A DNA stretch of 33,704 bases from Cyclospora cayetanensis (Eukaryota > Apicomplexa > Conoidasida > Eucoccidiorida > Eimeriidae). The DNA lies in the NCBI RefSeq assembly GCF_002999335.1, contig NW_020312238.1, positions 1-33,704 of the forward strand, given 5' to 3'. Shown here in pieces: positions 1-11,125 of the stretch; the stretch's first letter is position 1; each line of letters begins with the position of its first letter. The notes below the pieces were generated by a model, which saw only the letters and a program-made list of their open reading frames with translations, had not been told where the DNA came from and searched no databases. The translations under genes and the position numbers were made by a program.

Positions 1-809
1 CGTCCTGCCAAAGTCGCCTAAACGCACGAAAACCTGCGAGTCTCCACTAACACTCCGCACCACAAGTCTAAAGAACGAGCAGTACCAAACAACAGCTACG
101 ACACATTGGCTCCTTATCTTCCCCCACACCCAAACCGCACTTGCCTTGCACAACTCACTTCCTGGACATCGCCAACGCAGACCGGCATTAGCAAATGCAC
201 AACATCACCGCCAAGGCTCGATCAAGAGCACAGCGAAGCACCAAAGAAGTACAGTCACTCGAAGGTGCTCAGGCTCTCCTGATCAAGGATGCCACCCGCT
301 AGTCCTCTTGTCGCTTTCAGCCTCTGCCACATCAATAGATGAATATTGGGATGTAAGTGAAACACACTTTGAGTGCAAGGCGCAGCCTACTCCTCAACGT
401 GCAACTCCACATAACAACACTGCTAAACATCCCACTGCAGCACAGAAGCTAGGTGCTGGCCTGAGCCTACATGCATTAGCTACAGCAAAATACAACTACT
501 ACACCCCGCACGATTGGAGGCAAAGAGCGCACTGCCTGAGTCATGCAGCGTGCTAATGTTCACCAGCCTCCAGATCAATAACCCATCAGACCAACGGCAA
601 GTGCTAGCCGATGGGCCCCTGCTAGAACCAATTTCGCCATATGGCCTAGCTCGAATAGGTATTCCATACGTTGGAAAGAACTGACCGCTTCTCCAAACAC
701 ATGCGATGGAACAAGCCTGCACATCGTACAAAGCATCAATTCCGCTTAGCCCATACTCACATAAGCGATTCTTTTGCTACTATTGATAATGTTGCTTTGA
801 GAACATGTA
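1..809 (+). repeat. R1 satellite copy 1 (left end cut by window)
   Basis: This is a diverged unit of a tandem repeat with a period of about 891 bp. Bases 32-79 match 923-970 in the next copy over 48 bp without a difference, and the offset stays at 891 for the first 160 bp, then drifts to 893-896 by base 540. Between conserved blocks the copies differ a lot. The + strand is rich in A and C. No protein is recognised. Frames here, such as the one opening near 146, start on TTG and are best read as chance. Confidence 0.85.
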
Positions 810-1701
810 ATACGACATGACAACACCAACGCAAATTAAAGCACAGAAACCATACTGCCACTGGCTTGCAGACAACCTACCAACTCAGCATCGTCCTGTC
901 AGACTGGTCTAAACGCACGGACACCTGCGAGTCTCCACTAACACTCCGCACCACAAGTCTAAAGAACGAGAAGTATCAAACAACAGCTACGACACATTGG
1001 CTGCTTATCTTCCCCCACACCCTAACCGCAAATGGCTTGCACGACCCACTGGCTGAACATCTCGACCGCAGACCAGCATTAGTAAATGCACACCATCAGC
1101 GCAAAGCCTGCATTCAGTACTACAGCGAAACATCAAAGAACTCCAGCCACGTGAAGGTGCTCAGGCTCTCCTGGCCAAGGATGCCACTCGGAACTGTCTT
1201 TGTGGCTCTCTGCGTCCGCCACAGCAATGGGAAATGTCTGAGCAACCACGTGATACACACGTCAAGCACAGTACGCAACCTACCCCTCTCCGCGTGCCTG
1301 CACAATGCAACAGGGCTAGCGATACCAGTGCAACACAAAAGCTAGGTGGTGGTGTAAGGCTAGATGCATTTGCTAGAGGAAACGTCACCTCGTTACATTC
1401 GTCACACGTCATGAAGCAAAGCACCTACTTCCTGAGTCATGCAGCGTGAATACGCTTGGCAGCCCCCGGATCAATCCCATAACGGAGCGTTGGCGACTCC
1501 TAGCCGCTTTGGGGGTGCTAAAACGACTCGCCTCGCATGGGCAAATTCGCATGGAGATTCCGTACGCTGAGAATAACTATTCGCGTCTCCAGACATACAC
1601 CATGAAAGAAAATCCTTCATCCGATGCAGAACGACTCTGCGTGGTCCATTCTCACATATCCGCTTCAAGAGCTGGTACTGGGATTGTTTCTGAGCACGAA
1701 C
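810..1701 (+). repeat. R1 satellite copy 2 (full unit)
   Basis: This is a complete R1 unit of about 892 bp. I placed the border at a short motif of the form ATACGAC.TGACAACACC. It recurs at about 1,702 (ATACGACGCGACGATGCC) and, in the right flank, near 31,057 and 31,957. The unit has a head, containing a TTGCACRACCCACT-like box and a GGTGCTCAGGCT..CCAAGGATGCC-like box, and a tail containing AAGCTAGGTG and CCTGAGTCATGCAGCGTG boxes. No gene is recognised. Confidence 0.85.
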
Positions 1702-2110
1702 AATACGACGCGACGATGCCTACACTGATTTTGCGCACTGGATCCAGTCACTGCAGTAGCTTTCAGAGGCGCTGCCGACAAAGCAACGTCCTACTGGAAT
1801 AGCATAAACATATTGACGGCTGGGTGCTTGAACCAACAATCACAGCAACAAATCTAAGAGATCAGTGGTACCAAACAGCACCAAGTACCCATTGAATGCT
1901 TCTGCCCATCCACACCAAAATTGCACTAGCCTTGCACAACCCACTTGCTGAACCCCATCAACGCACCCACGCATAGAAAAGCCGCCGCCTCAGCACATCG
2001 TTCGCATTAAATACACCAGCAATTTACGAAGGTGCTACAGCTACTCCACGGTCCTTAGGCTTCTCTGACCATAGCGCTAGAATACATGCCTATCTTCGCA
2101 CATGTACGTG
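1702..2110 (+). repeat. R1 head, third copy
   Basis: This is the head of a third R1 unit. It keeps the CCTTGCACAACCCACTTGCTG box near 1,933 and the GAAGGTGCT..CTTAGGCTTCTCTGACCA box near 2,030-2,070. After this the sequence follows R2 rather than the R1 tail, which is why head and tails are treated here as separate modules. Confidence 0.65.
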
Positions 2111-3200
2111 GCGCTTGAATTCTACAATGCCATTTTCTTACGTTTCAGTGTGGGAAGGCGTTACCTTGAGGTCGGCATTTGGTGGCATGCCTAGGCCACC
2201 TCTAGGCTGATGACAATGGCAACCGAACCTCCGGTAGTGACACATGGTTAGGTTTCCACATATTCAACCCATGCCCCACTTGCTGCTACTAACGCCATTC
2301 CACAAAGCGTCCCTCACTCTTTAAACCCGACTAGCCTCTAGTCCCAACTAATCCACTGGGCTCTTGTCCATCCCGCACCAACGCGTCTTCATGAGTCTGT
2401 GTACGCTTGCTGCTTCTGGACAGATGTTCGTGGGGTGTGCATCTTCCGTACAGTTTCAGCTTGCCCACGGAAAATATACATGTAGTACAAAAGCATCATC
2501 CGATCAAAAGCAGATAATCACAGCTTATTTTACACTAACACTTTCACGTGCTTCACACATGCAGGCTTTAGCATATGACCAAACACATTATGGACCAAAT
2601 GCCACCAAGCACCTGCTTACGCAAGACTAGCCAAATGCATTCATTCCCCGCATGCGCTTCTGAACTGATACACCACGAACACGCTAACTCAGGTGGATGA
2701 TTGGAATACCAACAGTTTATTATACTAGCAGACCAACACTACACGCGTGCCAACGTAAAATAGTCCACATATTATGGGTGACACTATTTTTCAACAGGGG
2801 ATTCGCGAATGAATATCATAGTCTATTCTTCACTGCCCGGTGCACGCAGGCTTTCACGAACCGTCCGCTACACATCGTGTTCAAATACAGCTAAGCCAAA
2901 GCATTGCTGACAACCTTGATGAACCTAAATACATCGAATTCGCCTCGCAAAGCTGCCCCAGCTGCAGCACACTTTGAGTGCATTTGCAGACCCTACAACC
3001 TATGCAGTCTGCTCACCCTGCATCTACAGCCAACCACTCTACGAGTCAGCACGAAATGGATGCAAGCAGACATTCTCCTCATCGGCACCAGCCTAAACCA
3101 TCTAACAAACAAAAACATATGCGTAGACCGCTGAGTGCTCTCGAAGTATGCTGCTGCGTAAAGTCACAGACCTGAAGGTACAAATTCTGCTCGTCTAACT
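2110..3200 (+). repeat. R2 satellite module, copy 1
   Basis: This stretch resembles three other places in the window (about 6.3-8.3 kb, 29.7-30.8 kb and 32.4 kb to the end). Shared landmarks, in order, are CACCTCTAGGCTG, CAGCTTGCCCACGGAAAAT, a segment with CAGATAATCACAGC, CTAAGCCAAAGCATTGCTG, and a CAGCTGCAGCACACTTTG box. The part at about 2,990-3,130 closely matches the last 140 bases of the window. No protein was recognised. Frames at 2,364-2,630 and 2,697-3,134 lie inside the repeat and are not treated as genes. Confidence 0.75.
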
Positions 3201-5680
3201 CCTTAACTACATACCGTTACCATATTCACTTTGCCTGGTTGCTACCTAGCACTTCTTGGCGAACAGGGCAACCAAACCATGGCGTTGGCACTCGCAAAAC
3301 GGACATCGAAGGCATGCTTTCATCTGGTGAACTGACTAGTGACGCTCTAACACGCTGCTAACCTAGGAACCATCAAAACCAGCACTCGAAATTGGTGGCT
3401 ACCGCACATATACTGTATAAAAATCTTGTAAAGAAGAACGGGTACCGCAGGGTCACAATGTATGACCTCTTGCATGCACTTGCCACCCCAGAACCTACAT
3501 CCTGAGCTCGCGGATACATTAGAACAGCTACGCCGCAACTACTCCCACCCCATTAACCTAATCATAGCACAGCTTCACAAAGAGGCTAGAGGCTACTTTC
3601 CTGCCAGCTGACGCGCCCAGCAATTGCACTCCATCCAGCGTTATATAGGGCACCTGTTCTAACATATTTCATCCAAATTCAAGCCTTCCTCACGCAGTCC
3701 ACACTACTAATATGTCAATGCCGCACAGGCAGCTTTTGCTCTACACGAATACGGAACTTACACAGAACGTGGGCAGGACAGGGCAGCAACCACAATCAAA
3801 GGTGGACGACATTGTCTAAAAAGCTTCTTCGCAACACCGATCCCTTCTGCTGCTCACACAGCACTGCAAGCAGATGCAACATATAGCATTAATACAAGGT
3901 CGTCGCAAGCTGTCTGCCGGTACACGTGGAAGCACACACTGCACTTCACACATGTGACATGAACAGTGAAATGCTGGCATCGCATCCAGACACAGCTACA
4001 AACACCATGTGGCTTTTCAAACATCCATACAAGGCAAACGCTGAAGCTACACTATGTTGCAACTATTCTCACATAAGAGCTGCGCACGAACACCCAAACC
4101 GAAAAACATCCTTCACCTGTAGCCAAACCCACTTCCTGAAAACATGGGAAATGGCGCGGTCTGCAACCAGCATACCATCGTTGCTCCCTACACCGTACGT
4201 AGCTGTGGGCTGGTTTAATTGCAGTAAAATTCACACGCAATTACCCCCTACAGAGCCTAGTGTTCTACCAGTACCCTCCGACCTGGTAGCAGATAATAAC
4301 ACCAACCCACCCACTAAGAGCTGCCACCCTATTGCCCAACGAACACCGACAACACGGCACTAAACAACAGCTGAGGAACCCCGTCCGCCATACAATTACG
4401 CTGGCATGATCTATTCCCGCAGGCATCCAAGTAATTTGCAAAATCGACAAATGTTTTCTTGTAGAATTCAGCTAGAGCCAGCAGCACAATCAAATAGGCA
4501 AACGGCAAGAGAACGTGAGAACGACCACATGCATAGGACGCACGAAGATGCAGTGCGTTCCTGCTAATAGGCTCCGCTGCCCAAGTCTTCAACCCGCAGC
4601 TCGTAATAGCCGAAGTTAAGTACTCCCGAGTCAGTAGGCACGACACGCCATCTGACAAAGAAACTTTTGGACATGTCATCTCGACTGACCCCTAAGCATT
4701 CTACTTCCGCGAATTGGTAAGCGCAGCCTGTTGTTTTGTGCAAAGCCACGCGCGGTGCATGTGTGCTCGATAGCTTGGACCAGTGGCTCCTAACTATATA
4801 AGACACACCTCAAACACGCAGGACCGCCAGCAACATCCAGACAGGCTACAGCAGGCCAATGTAATTAACACATTTCACCCCCACCAGCAGCAACGAGCAC
4901 GTAGGCCACTGCCGTTGCCCTGCTCAGCCAGAGGATGGCTTACTGAAAACAAACAATCTGAAGCAAGGCCAGTACCGCCCGCGCTGTAAGCCCTTCCTCA
5001 GCGAAGGACCCCAAGGGCTCAGCAATACAATTCGCTAAGCAGCCCTTGCCAATTTTCCCCGCCCTCCACATTCCAAATATTCCAACCTGCGTACTATTGT
5101 GCAGCCGAAAAGAACCCTGCCAAATGGTCACTTCCCCTCGCCGACCAACTTGACGAAAACGCAAGGGGTGGCATGGACGTGGACGGCAAGCATTGAGGCG
5201 CTTCCCTTCACCTAGTTTCGGAACAGCATCCCTGAATGCGGCCGTCGACAGAACATTGCCCTTGTGATTGTCAAGCGCAACTGCGGAAAGCTTCTGCGAT
5301 TCACCGAAAATTGTGGGGACGCTATGAGAAACGGCAATACACAGCAAGCGGACTACATCACGTACACTTTGTGCAAGCAACATGCTCACACAAATCATGT
5401 CAATTAACACACATTACTGCATCACGCATGCCGGCTGCCTCTAGTGCTGCGCATATTATTTTGCCAAGCTAGCATCACACCCTATCACCGCATACCCAAA
5501 CAAAAAGTTCCTTCTATTTGTTCCCACCAACTACGTGATCGCCTCAAATAAGCTTCATATAGCATTGCTCCAGTTTGACAATACAATATCCAGGCAGAGC
5601 ACGAAGATATCACCGTCATCCCCTTGTTCCGCTATGCTTTTGCTTCATAAATGGGCATTTTCTAATTGCGCAAGTGAAAC
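3201..5680. other. A+C-rich interval between repeats, no gene recognised
   Basis: About 2.5 kb without a recognisable gene, RNA or mobile element. The + strand stays rich in A and C. A stretch at about 3,920-4,110 aligns weakly with the R1 tail, so this may be older repeat DNA. The longest minus-strand frame, ending at 4,940, opens with a hydrophobic segment if the ATG near 5,398 is used, but I recognise no family. A second minus-strand frame (4,564-4,806) has no ATG at its upstream end. Both are compatible with chance. Confidence 0.5.
3920..4110 (+). repeat. Possible degraded R1 tail
   Basis: The order of short words here (AAGCACACACTGCACTTC, ACATGAACAGTGAAATG, CATCCAGACACAGC, CTCACATAAG) follows the R1 tail at about 31,662-31,910 with many mismatches. 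The match is by eye and could be partly due to shared A+C richness. Confidence 0.3.
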
Positions 5681-6124
5681 CAACCTCAAGTGCATAGCGT
5701 AGCCATCTCCTTTCCGTGCAGCTGCACTAAGCAACAGTGCTAACGATTACAGTGTAGCACAGAACCTAGGTACTGTTATTAGCTAGGTAACTAAGCTGCA
5801 GGAACAAGTGCCTCCTGCAACCGACACACCTCTGGACGCAAAGTGCATACTTTCTGAATCATGTAATGTGGAAACATTTAACGGCCCTCTAATTACATTA
5901 GCATCTAAGGCTTGGCAGAACCTAGCCGAGGCACACGTGCTACAACTACTTGTGTTTCTTGCGCCAACGCATGATAGGGTTCCATACACTGCAAGCAACT
6001 GACCACGTGTCCAAACACAAGCCAGGGAACACAACTACGCACCTACTGAACCACCACTCCACTTGGTCCCATTCCCACAAATCAGATGTAAGGAGCGGTA
6101 TAGTTACTGCTGCTCTGACCACAT
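5681..6124 (+). repeat. R1 tail, fourth copy
   Basis: This matches the R1 tail at about 31,500-31,956. Shared landmarks are a CAGCACAGAACYTAGGT box, GCAGGAACAAGTGCCTCCTGCAACC, CTTGGCAGAACCTAGCCGA, and ACCACATGCAGTTCGACC near its end. Translated on the minus strand, this copy, 480-731 and 31,568-31,852 give similar short frames. I read that as shared repeat sequence, not a gene family, because none has an ATG start in common or a conserved length. Confidence 0.7.
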
Positions 6125-8330
6125 GCAGTTCGACCGGATGACACTTGAACAGATTTCATGCGCAGGATCGACAGTCCTGACGACTGCTAGGTGATCTGGC
6201 CTGGCCCTGTCAATCGGAAAACACCTCCCATATAGTGCCTTCTCAATAACGAAATGGAAAAAGCTGCAGCCTATGCACGGCTATCAGCCTCTTCTGGCCA
6301 AGGATTCAGCTAAACTACATGCCTTACCTTGCACTCGTGCGTTTGTCTTGCAATCCAAGTCACCGCTTCCTGAGTATTCGCTTTATTCGGGGTGGGCGGG
6401 GGGACGGGGGTACTATGCGCTTAGCATTTGACTGCATAATTATGCTACTTCTAAGCTGCTTTCCACCATGCACTGAAGCGTCATATCTGTGCGTTTGCTT
6501 GTTGCTTTCAAATGGAGGCTCTTGGGGTCTGCGTGTGCTGCGTGGTTTCAGCATGCCCACAGAAAAAAAAACAACCAGTATATAAGCATCACTCAAGCAG
6601 CAGCAGATGATCACCACAGTGCTCCACATTCAAATTGCTAACTCCTTTCACAGAATGGGTATGGATTTAGCTCGTGACCAAACGCATTGCCAACACAATA
6701 TCATCAGACACCTGCAAGCGCAGCAGACGAAGCGAGAGGTCCTCGTTTCCTGCAGGCATTTCAGGACTGCCTTTACATGCTCTGCATGCAACTCACTCTG
6801 ACAAGTGAATGGCAGCTGAGCTACAAGATTGAACACCAGAAGTTGTAGCGAATAAAGGAAGGCACGTGCCTAATTAATGGTCACATTTGGACAGCAAACG
6901 GCTAGCTTCTAAACAGCGCACGACCACGATTCCATGTCATTAACGAAGCAAAAAGCAGCATGTGCCCGTTTACAAACGGAAGCTGCGCACGGCCAGTTTT
7001 GAACAAGCTACCCACTCACCCATGCGCCGCGCAATACCTTGTCCCCATGGTGGCAGCAACCCGCAGCACCTGCGAGAGTTCCAGCCACATTTTACAGCTG
7101 GAATAGGTGTGAAAACTTTGGCATAATTATCAACACAAAATTAAAACTATACGTACGCCTACGACAAGCCGCAATAAACGTTGTGCCTGAGGAAACCAGC
7201 ATGCAGGATGAAGTGCCCACAGCCCGCAGTAGTGCCACCTGAGCCTATGTTCAACCTTTTCAATCTGCGGTTGAATTCGTCGGGTCAGGGCACACCATGA
7301 TCCCGTACCAGCTTCCAAGCAAAGCCACAAAATGTACTCCTTATAGAGTCTGTTCCATTTTGCGCAGAGGATTAGCATATGAATATCAAAAACTCATGAT
7401 AAACTTTCTTAGAGGGTCTGCCACGCGTCCAGCATATGCCGGCATGACTCCTCCACTACCTTGCTGCTAGACACCCCGACGAAAAAATTTCAAGTAGGGA
7501 GAAATGCCTCACTGTCCATACATTCGTTCTACACACAAGTAGCTGCTACAAACGCCTTGGCACATAGCGTCCCTGTCTCTTTGAAGTGAAAAGAGAGCAA
7601 GGCCCAACCAATCCACACGGTTCCTAACAACCCTTCAGCAACCCGTTGGCATGCAGCTGCGTGCCTTTGCCCCCTTTGAACGATTGCTCATGGTGCCTGC
7701 TTAAGCTGTGAAGTATCATGTCTTTCACGAACGTTGGAACTTCACTGCAACACCGGCACTCAATTTAAATCAGATATTCACAAATGTATTCAACGGAGAC
7801 ACCCTAACGTCTTCCGTGGATGCGGGTATTGCGTGAGCTCGCGACCAAACTCATTGGAAACCACCAGGATACTGCATGAGTGATATATTAGCCAAAGGCC
7901 TTCACTTCTTGCAGACTTTTTAAAAGTGCTCTTTCTTTTGGTATTTTTCAGCAGATCCCCCCCTAATCATTGTGCGGCAGCTGAGCTGCGTATACGAAGT
8001 GCAAGACAACAAAGGCTCACAGCTGTTCATCCAATCGTTCTTTTTGCATATCCACATTCAGACATGACAACAATAAATACTATAGAAGCAATGATTGCTG
8101 TGGGTTCTATGCAAGGGATTTGCTGATACATACCATGATTCATTTTACGCAGCCTCTTGCAAACCAACCCCTGAGAGCAGAGTTGTCTCTAAAGGCACCT
8201 AAGAAAAAACACCAATGGCAGCTTGATTAAGCCTGCAAGATCCTCTCACTGCTGCTGCAGATGCAGCGCACTTCAAATACTCTTCAATCCACCATAGCCT
8301 TTGCACTTTGCTCAGTCTACAACTAGAGCC
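6125..8330 (+). repeat. R2 satellite module, copy 2 (with shared head)
   Basis: The first 200 bases resemble the R1 head (TCTTCTGGCCAAGGAT near 6,290). From about 6,500 on the sequence follows R2: GCATGCCCACAGAAAA, AGCAGATGATCACCACAG, CCAAACGCATTGCCAACA, CCTGCGAGAGTTCCAGCCAC, TTGTGCCTGAGGAA and GTAGTGCCACCTGAGCCTA. These boxes sit at a steady offset close to 26.0 kb from their partners at 32.6-33.4 kb, so the two copies are colinear with little net insertion or deletion. The end at about 8,330 is a GCAGATGCAGCGCACTTC box also seen in copies 1 and 4. No gene is recognised. Confidence 0.8.
6389..6410 (+). other. G-quadruplex motif
   Basis: Four runs of G (4, 3, 6 and 5 bases) are separated by single T, single C and AC. 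This satisfies the usual four-tract, short-loop G-quadruplex pattern on the + strand. It stands out because the surrounding repeat is G-poor on that strand. I do not find the motif at the matching places of the other R2 copies. Folding in the cell is inferred only. Confidence 0.7.
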
Positions 8331-8765
8331 GAACATTCAACGAGGCAGCACATCACACAATCCTTTTCAAAATACCGCGCCCACTCAATCCATAGACAAA
8401 CAAGTGTCTTACATCCCCCCATGCTTAGCAACAATGTCGCTGCGTAATTTCACAAACCCGAAGGTGAAAATAAATTACCCCAAACATTTTCCGCAAACTG
8501 TACCCAAACTACTTGGTCTTCTTGTTATGTAGCGCTCCTCGGCGAATAAACTGCTAAACCCTTGCTCCTTAATTCACGATACAGGCACTATGCCCCTGCC
8601 TCTTTATGGAATTCTCATTATCATTCCATTCCTCATTTCCCTTCTACCAATATGCAACTTTGCCACTCACTCTCATACGTAAGCACTCGCGCGCACATGT
8701 CCTGTATCTAATCTTCTAATCTTCGCAAATAGCAAGCAAGCACACGCACTTTATTACTAAATGAG
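8331..8765. other. A+C-rich stretch, possible extra R3 copy
   Basis: No gene is recognised. An AACCCGAA word near 8,455 lies about 576 bases before the same word in the first clear R3 unit, which suggests an older R3 copy, but the rest aligns poorly. Confidence 0.3.
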
Positions 8766-9332
8766 CTTCTCGTGCCCACCAATGCTCAAACACCCTCCCA
8801 CATCCAGGCATGACCACAATCTACCCAAAGCACGACCAAACATAAACAAACACATATGGGAACACAGGCAAACATCCATTACTCACATCGGCGGCCTCGG
8901 ACACATGCCAAGAGGGACGGACATTATCTGCTTGACAATCAACATGATGCCAACTGCCAACAAGCACACAGAAACGTTCACAGAACAATTCAATACGAGC
9001 TCCCCATCTGTGCCTCTAAATGCACCCGCCAACCCGAATGCCCCTCCACCTTTAATGGGAGGCACTGCTATGGAAAACTCAGAAACACAAGCGCACGAAA
9101 CAGCCTGTGCTAAAGGCACTCACTTACATCTCCTCATGTACACTAACCCACATACCTAGCACAAAGATCAACCCTCCACTCCAATTTTCCACTACCATCC
9201 CACACATCGTTCATATTCTACAAGGACGCCACCTCGCCATTTACTTCCCTACACAAATCCCCACGCAAACGATCCCTGCATCCAATCCTAGCAAGCAACA
9301 AACACTAGCACGCGCTGTACCACTAAATTAGC
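8766..9332 (+). repeat. R3 satellite unit 1
   Basis: First clear unit of a tandem repeat with a period of about 565-575 bp. Anchors are CACCCGCCAACCC near 9,023, CTCCACCTTTAATGG near 9,044, and a closing box, CACTAAATTAGC, just before the next unit. The same anchors recur about 573 and then 564 bases further on. G is very scarce on the + strand: 9,181-9,240 has 24 C, 16 A, 15 T and 5 G. The long + strand frame at 8,761-9,159 is explained by this bias, since stop codons need T together with A or G. Confidence 0.75.
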
Positions 9333-9908
9333 GCCTTTTCTTTATTAAGGCTCAAGCGATTTTTCACAAAACAGGCGTGATCGTAAACTCCTTATACCAC
9401 ACTCAAGCATCAACAAGCAGGCTGTGTAGCACACTGTGAACATACACTCCCCATAGCTCTCAAGTCTACCACATGCCCACACGACACGCCGCAAGCAGTT
9501 CTAAAAACCAAGCCGCCAAACCCCAAAGCCCACCGCGCGCACAACTGCTTGCAGAAAACTACCCAATACAGCATATCCAGCTCTGCACCAAAGTGCACCT
9601 GCCAACCCCCATGCTGCTCCACCTTCGAAGCACAGCACTACCTCCAGCAATTCAAAAATACAAACTTCACTCAGCAGCATGCGCATCAAATGCTCACTGG
9701 CTTTTTCTGCACGTAATCAAGCCCCGACAAACCAGCACAAATCCCAACCCTTCACACTAAATTGTCATAACCACTACACACCACATCGCCTTTTTACCTA
9801 CAAGTAACTTTGTCATTGACTCCCCTGCACAATCGCGGGCTCAAATGTGTCATGCATCCAGCTCTAGCAGGAAATACACAATAATATACATTGAATTACT
9901 GAGTTGGC
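9333..9908 (+). repeat. R3 satellite unit 2
   Basis: Second R3 unit, with CACCTGCCAACCC near 9,596, CTCCACCTTCGAAG near 9,617, and a closing box related to TTGAATTACTGAGTTGGC. Identity to unit 1 is patchy outside these anchors. No gene is recognised. Confidence 0.75.
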
Positions 9909-10480
9909 ACCCGAAGGCCACATATTGAGCTAAGTACCGGCCAATGCCCAAACTAATCCCCCCACCACGGCATCACTGTAATGTACTGATGAAAAGCACA
10001 TCCATAAAGGACAATCCAGTCAAGCAGCCCGCAGACGCCCAGTGCCGACCAATGTAGACTCGAGCACATGTCCATCCGGCATTGCGCTTAGAGCTTGGTT
10101 TCGACTGTCCAAACAGCGGTTTCCATACAAAAGGCTGTGCAACCTATCCGGCGATGCTTCCAGCTATCACCCTCACTGCCCTTCCACCTTTAAAGGCTGG
10201 CGCTATGGATGGCAATTTACATGCACGTGTGTTGTGGTATGTGTGCACTCTGAACGCTAAACGGCCACCCCTGGATATATTCCAGCGCCATCCAATCAAC
10301 CACATTGGACCATAGCTACAGCAAGTACCTACTACCCCACGTTGCGCTATAGGAAACCGCATCAGCGACTAACACTTGTCTCAATTGTAGAACTCAACCT
10401 GGCGTGCTGACAATTACTACAGCAGCTGGACGACCAACGGCACACGTAGCTTCTCAGTACTTGTAAAGCCACGCAGGTTA
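9909..10480 (+). repeat. R3 satellite unit 3 (right border approximate)
   Basis: Third R3 unit, recognised from CTTCCACCTTTAAAGG near 10,181 followed by GGCGCTATGGATGG, which parallels GGCACTGCTATGGAAAAC in unit 1. The A+C bias fades along this unit and the array ends near 10.5 kb. Confidence 0.6.
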
Positions 10481-11125
10481 ACCGGGTATCTCGAGGCCGA
10501 ATGCGCGCCACAATGTAATGGATCGTCTGTCGTCCCCATTCGATACACTGCCCAACGTACTTTCAAGCACTCGTTCACATTTACTCAACAAATACAGTAG
10601 CAAGAACATCACCAGCCAAGAAATCTTTGCCAATTAAGGTGCCCAGATATTTTTTTTGTGACAGCGCATTACATCGCAGGTCAGATAATGTGTATGAAAG
10701 TCGGGCCTGTGCTCCCGGTTGTGGCAAAGCGCAGATTCCGTCGGACTATTCTCAGTGCCGCCTGTTGCTTGCTCCTATCGTTTTCTACACTTAGAAGCAC
10801 AACAGTCCTCTGCTAGCCAAGTCGGCGAATTATAGCATCATCTGAGAAATTGTAGCAAAACATTTAGGGTTTGTCCTTCACAACAAGCCGTCCGAATATG
10901 CACGCACACCAGTACTGCCAGTGCGGCATCCACTAGCCAGATGAAGTCAGAAAACCAGTTTAGCAGCCCTACGTCCATTCCCCAACATAGTAATAAACTG
11001 GACCCACGCGCATTGAAGGCCCGCCGCTAATTCAAACTCAGGAAGATCCCGACACAGTGGCCATGTTGCTTCTCCTCATTATCTAGTGTATCCCTGTAGG
11101 TAGGCCCTCATCTAGAAGCAACTGG
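10481..11125. other. Transition from satellite to balanced DNA, no gene seen
   Basis: Base composition becomes balanced here and the repeats stop. There is a short T run near 10,650. I recognise no coding frame, RNA gene or mobile element. Confidence 0.5.

Noticed and set aside
4590..4650. A stretch containing CCGAAGTTAAG that recalls part of 5S rRNA
   Set aside because: Only a short word matches. The rest of the 5S sequence and its stems are absent on both sides.
4940..5398. A minus-strand frame with a hydrophobic start and a line reading IWQGSFRLHN and VGIFGMW, which recalls coccidian surface antigens of the TA4/SAG type
   Set aside because: Spacing between the motifs is far too short, the expected cysteines are missing, and the frame lies in biased DNA.
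480..6034. Similar minus-strand frames at 480-731 and 5,783-6,034 (also 31,568-31,852) that could be taken for a gene family
   Set aside because: They are translations of the R1 tail. Lengths and starts differ, and the likeness is that of the repeat DNA itself.
8761..9159. A 132-codon + strand frame with ATG
   Set aside because: It lies inside the R3 repeat, in DNA so poor in G that stop codons are rare. The other R3 units do not keep the frame.
10860..10880. A TTTAGGGTTTG word resembling telomere repeats
   Set aside because: Single occurrence with no tandem array.
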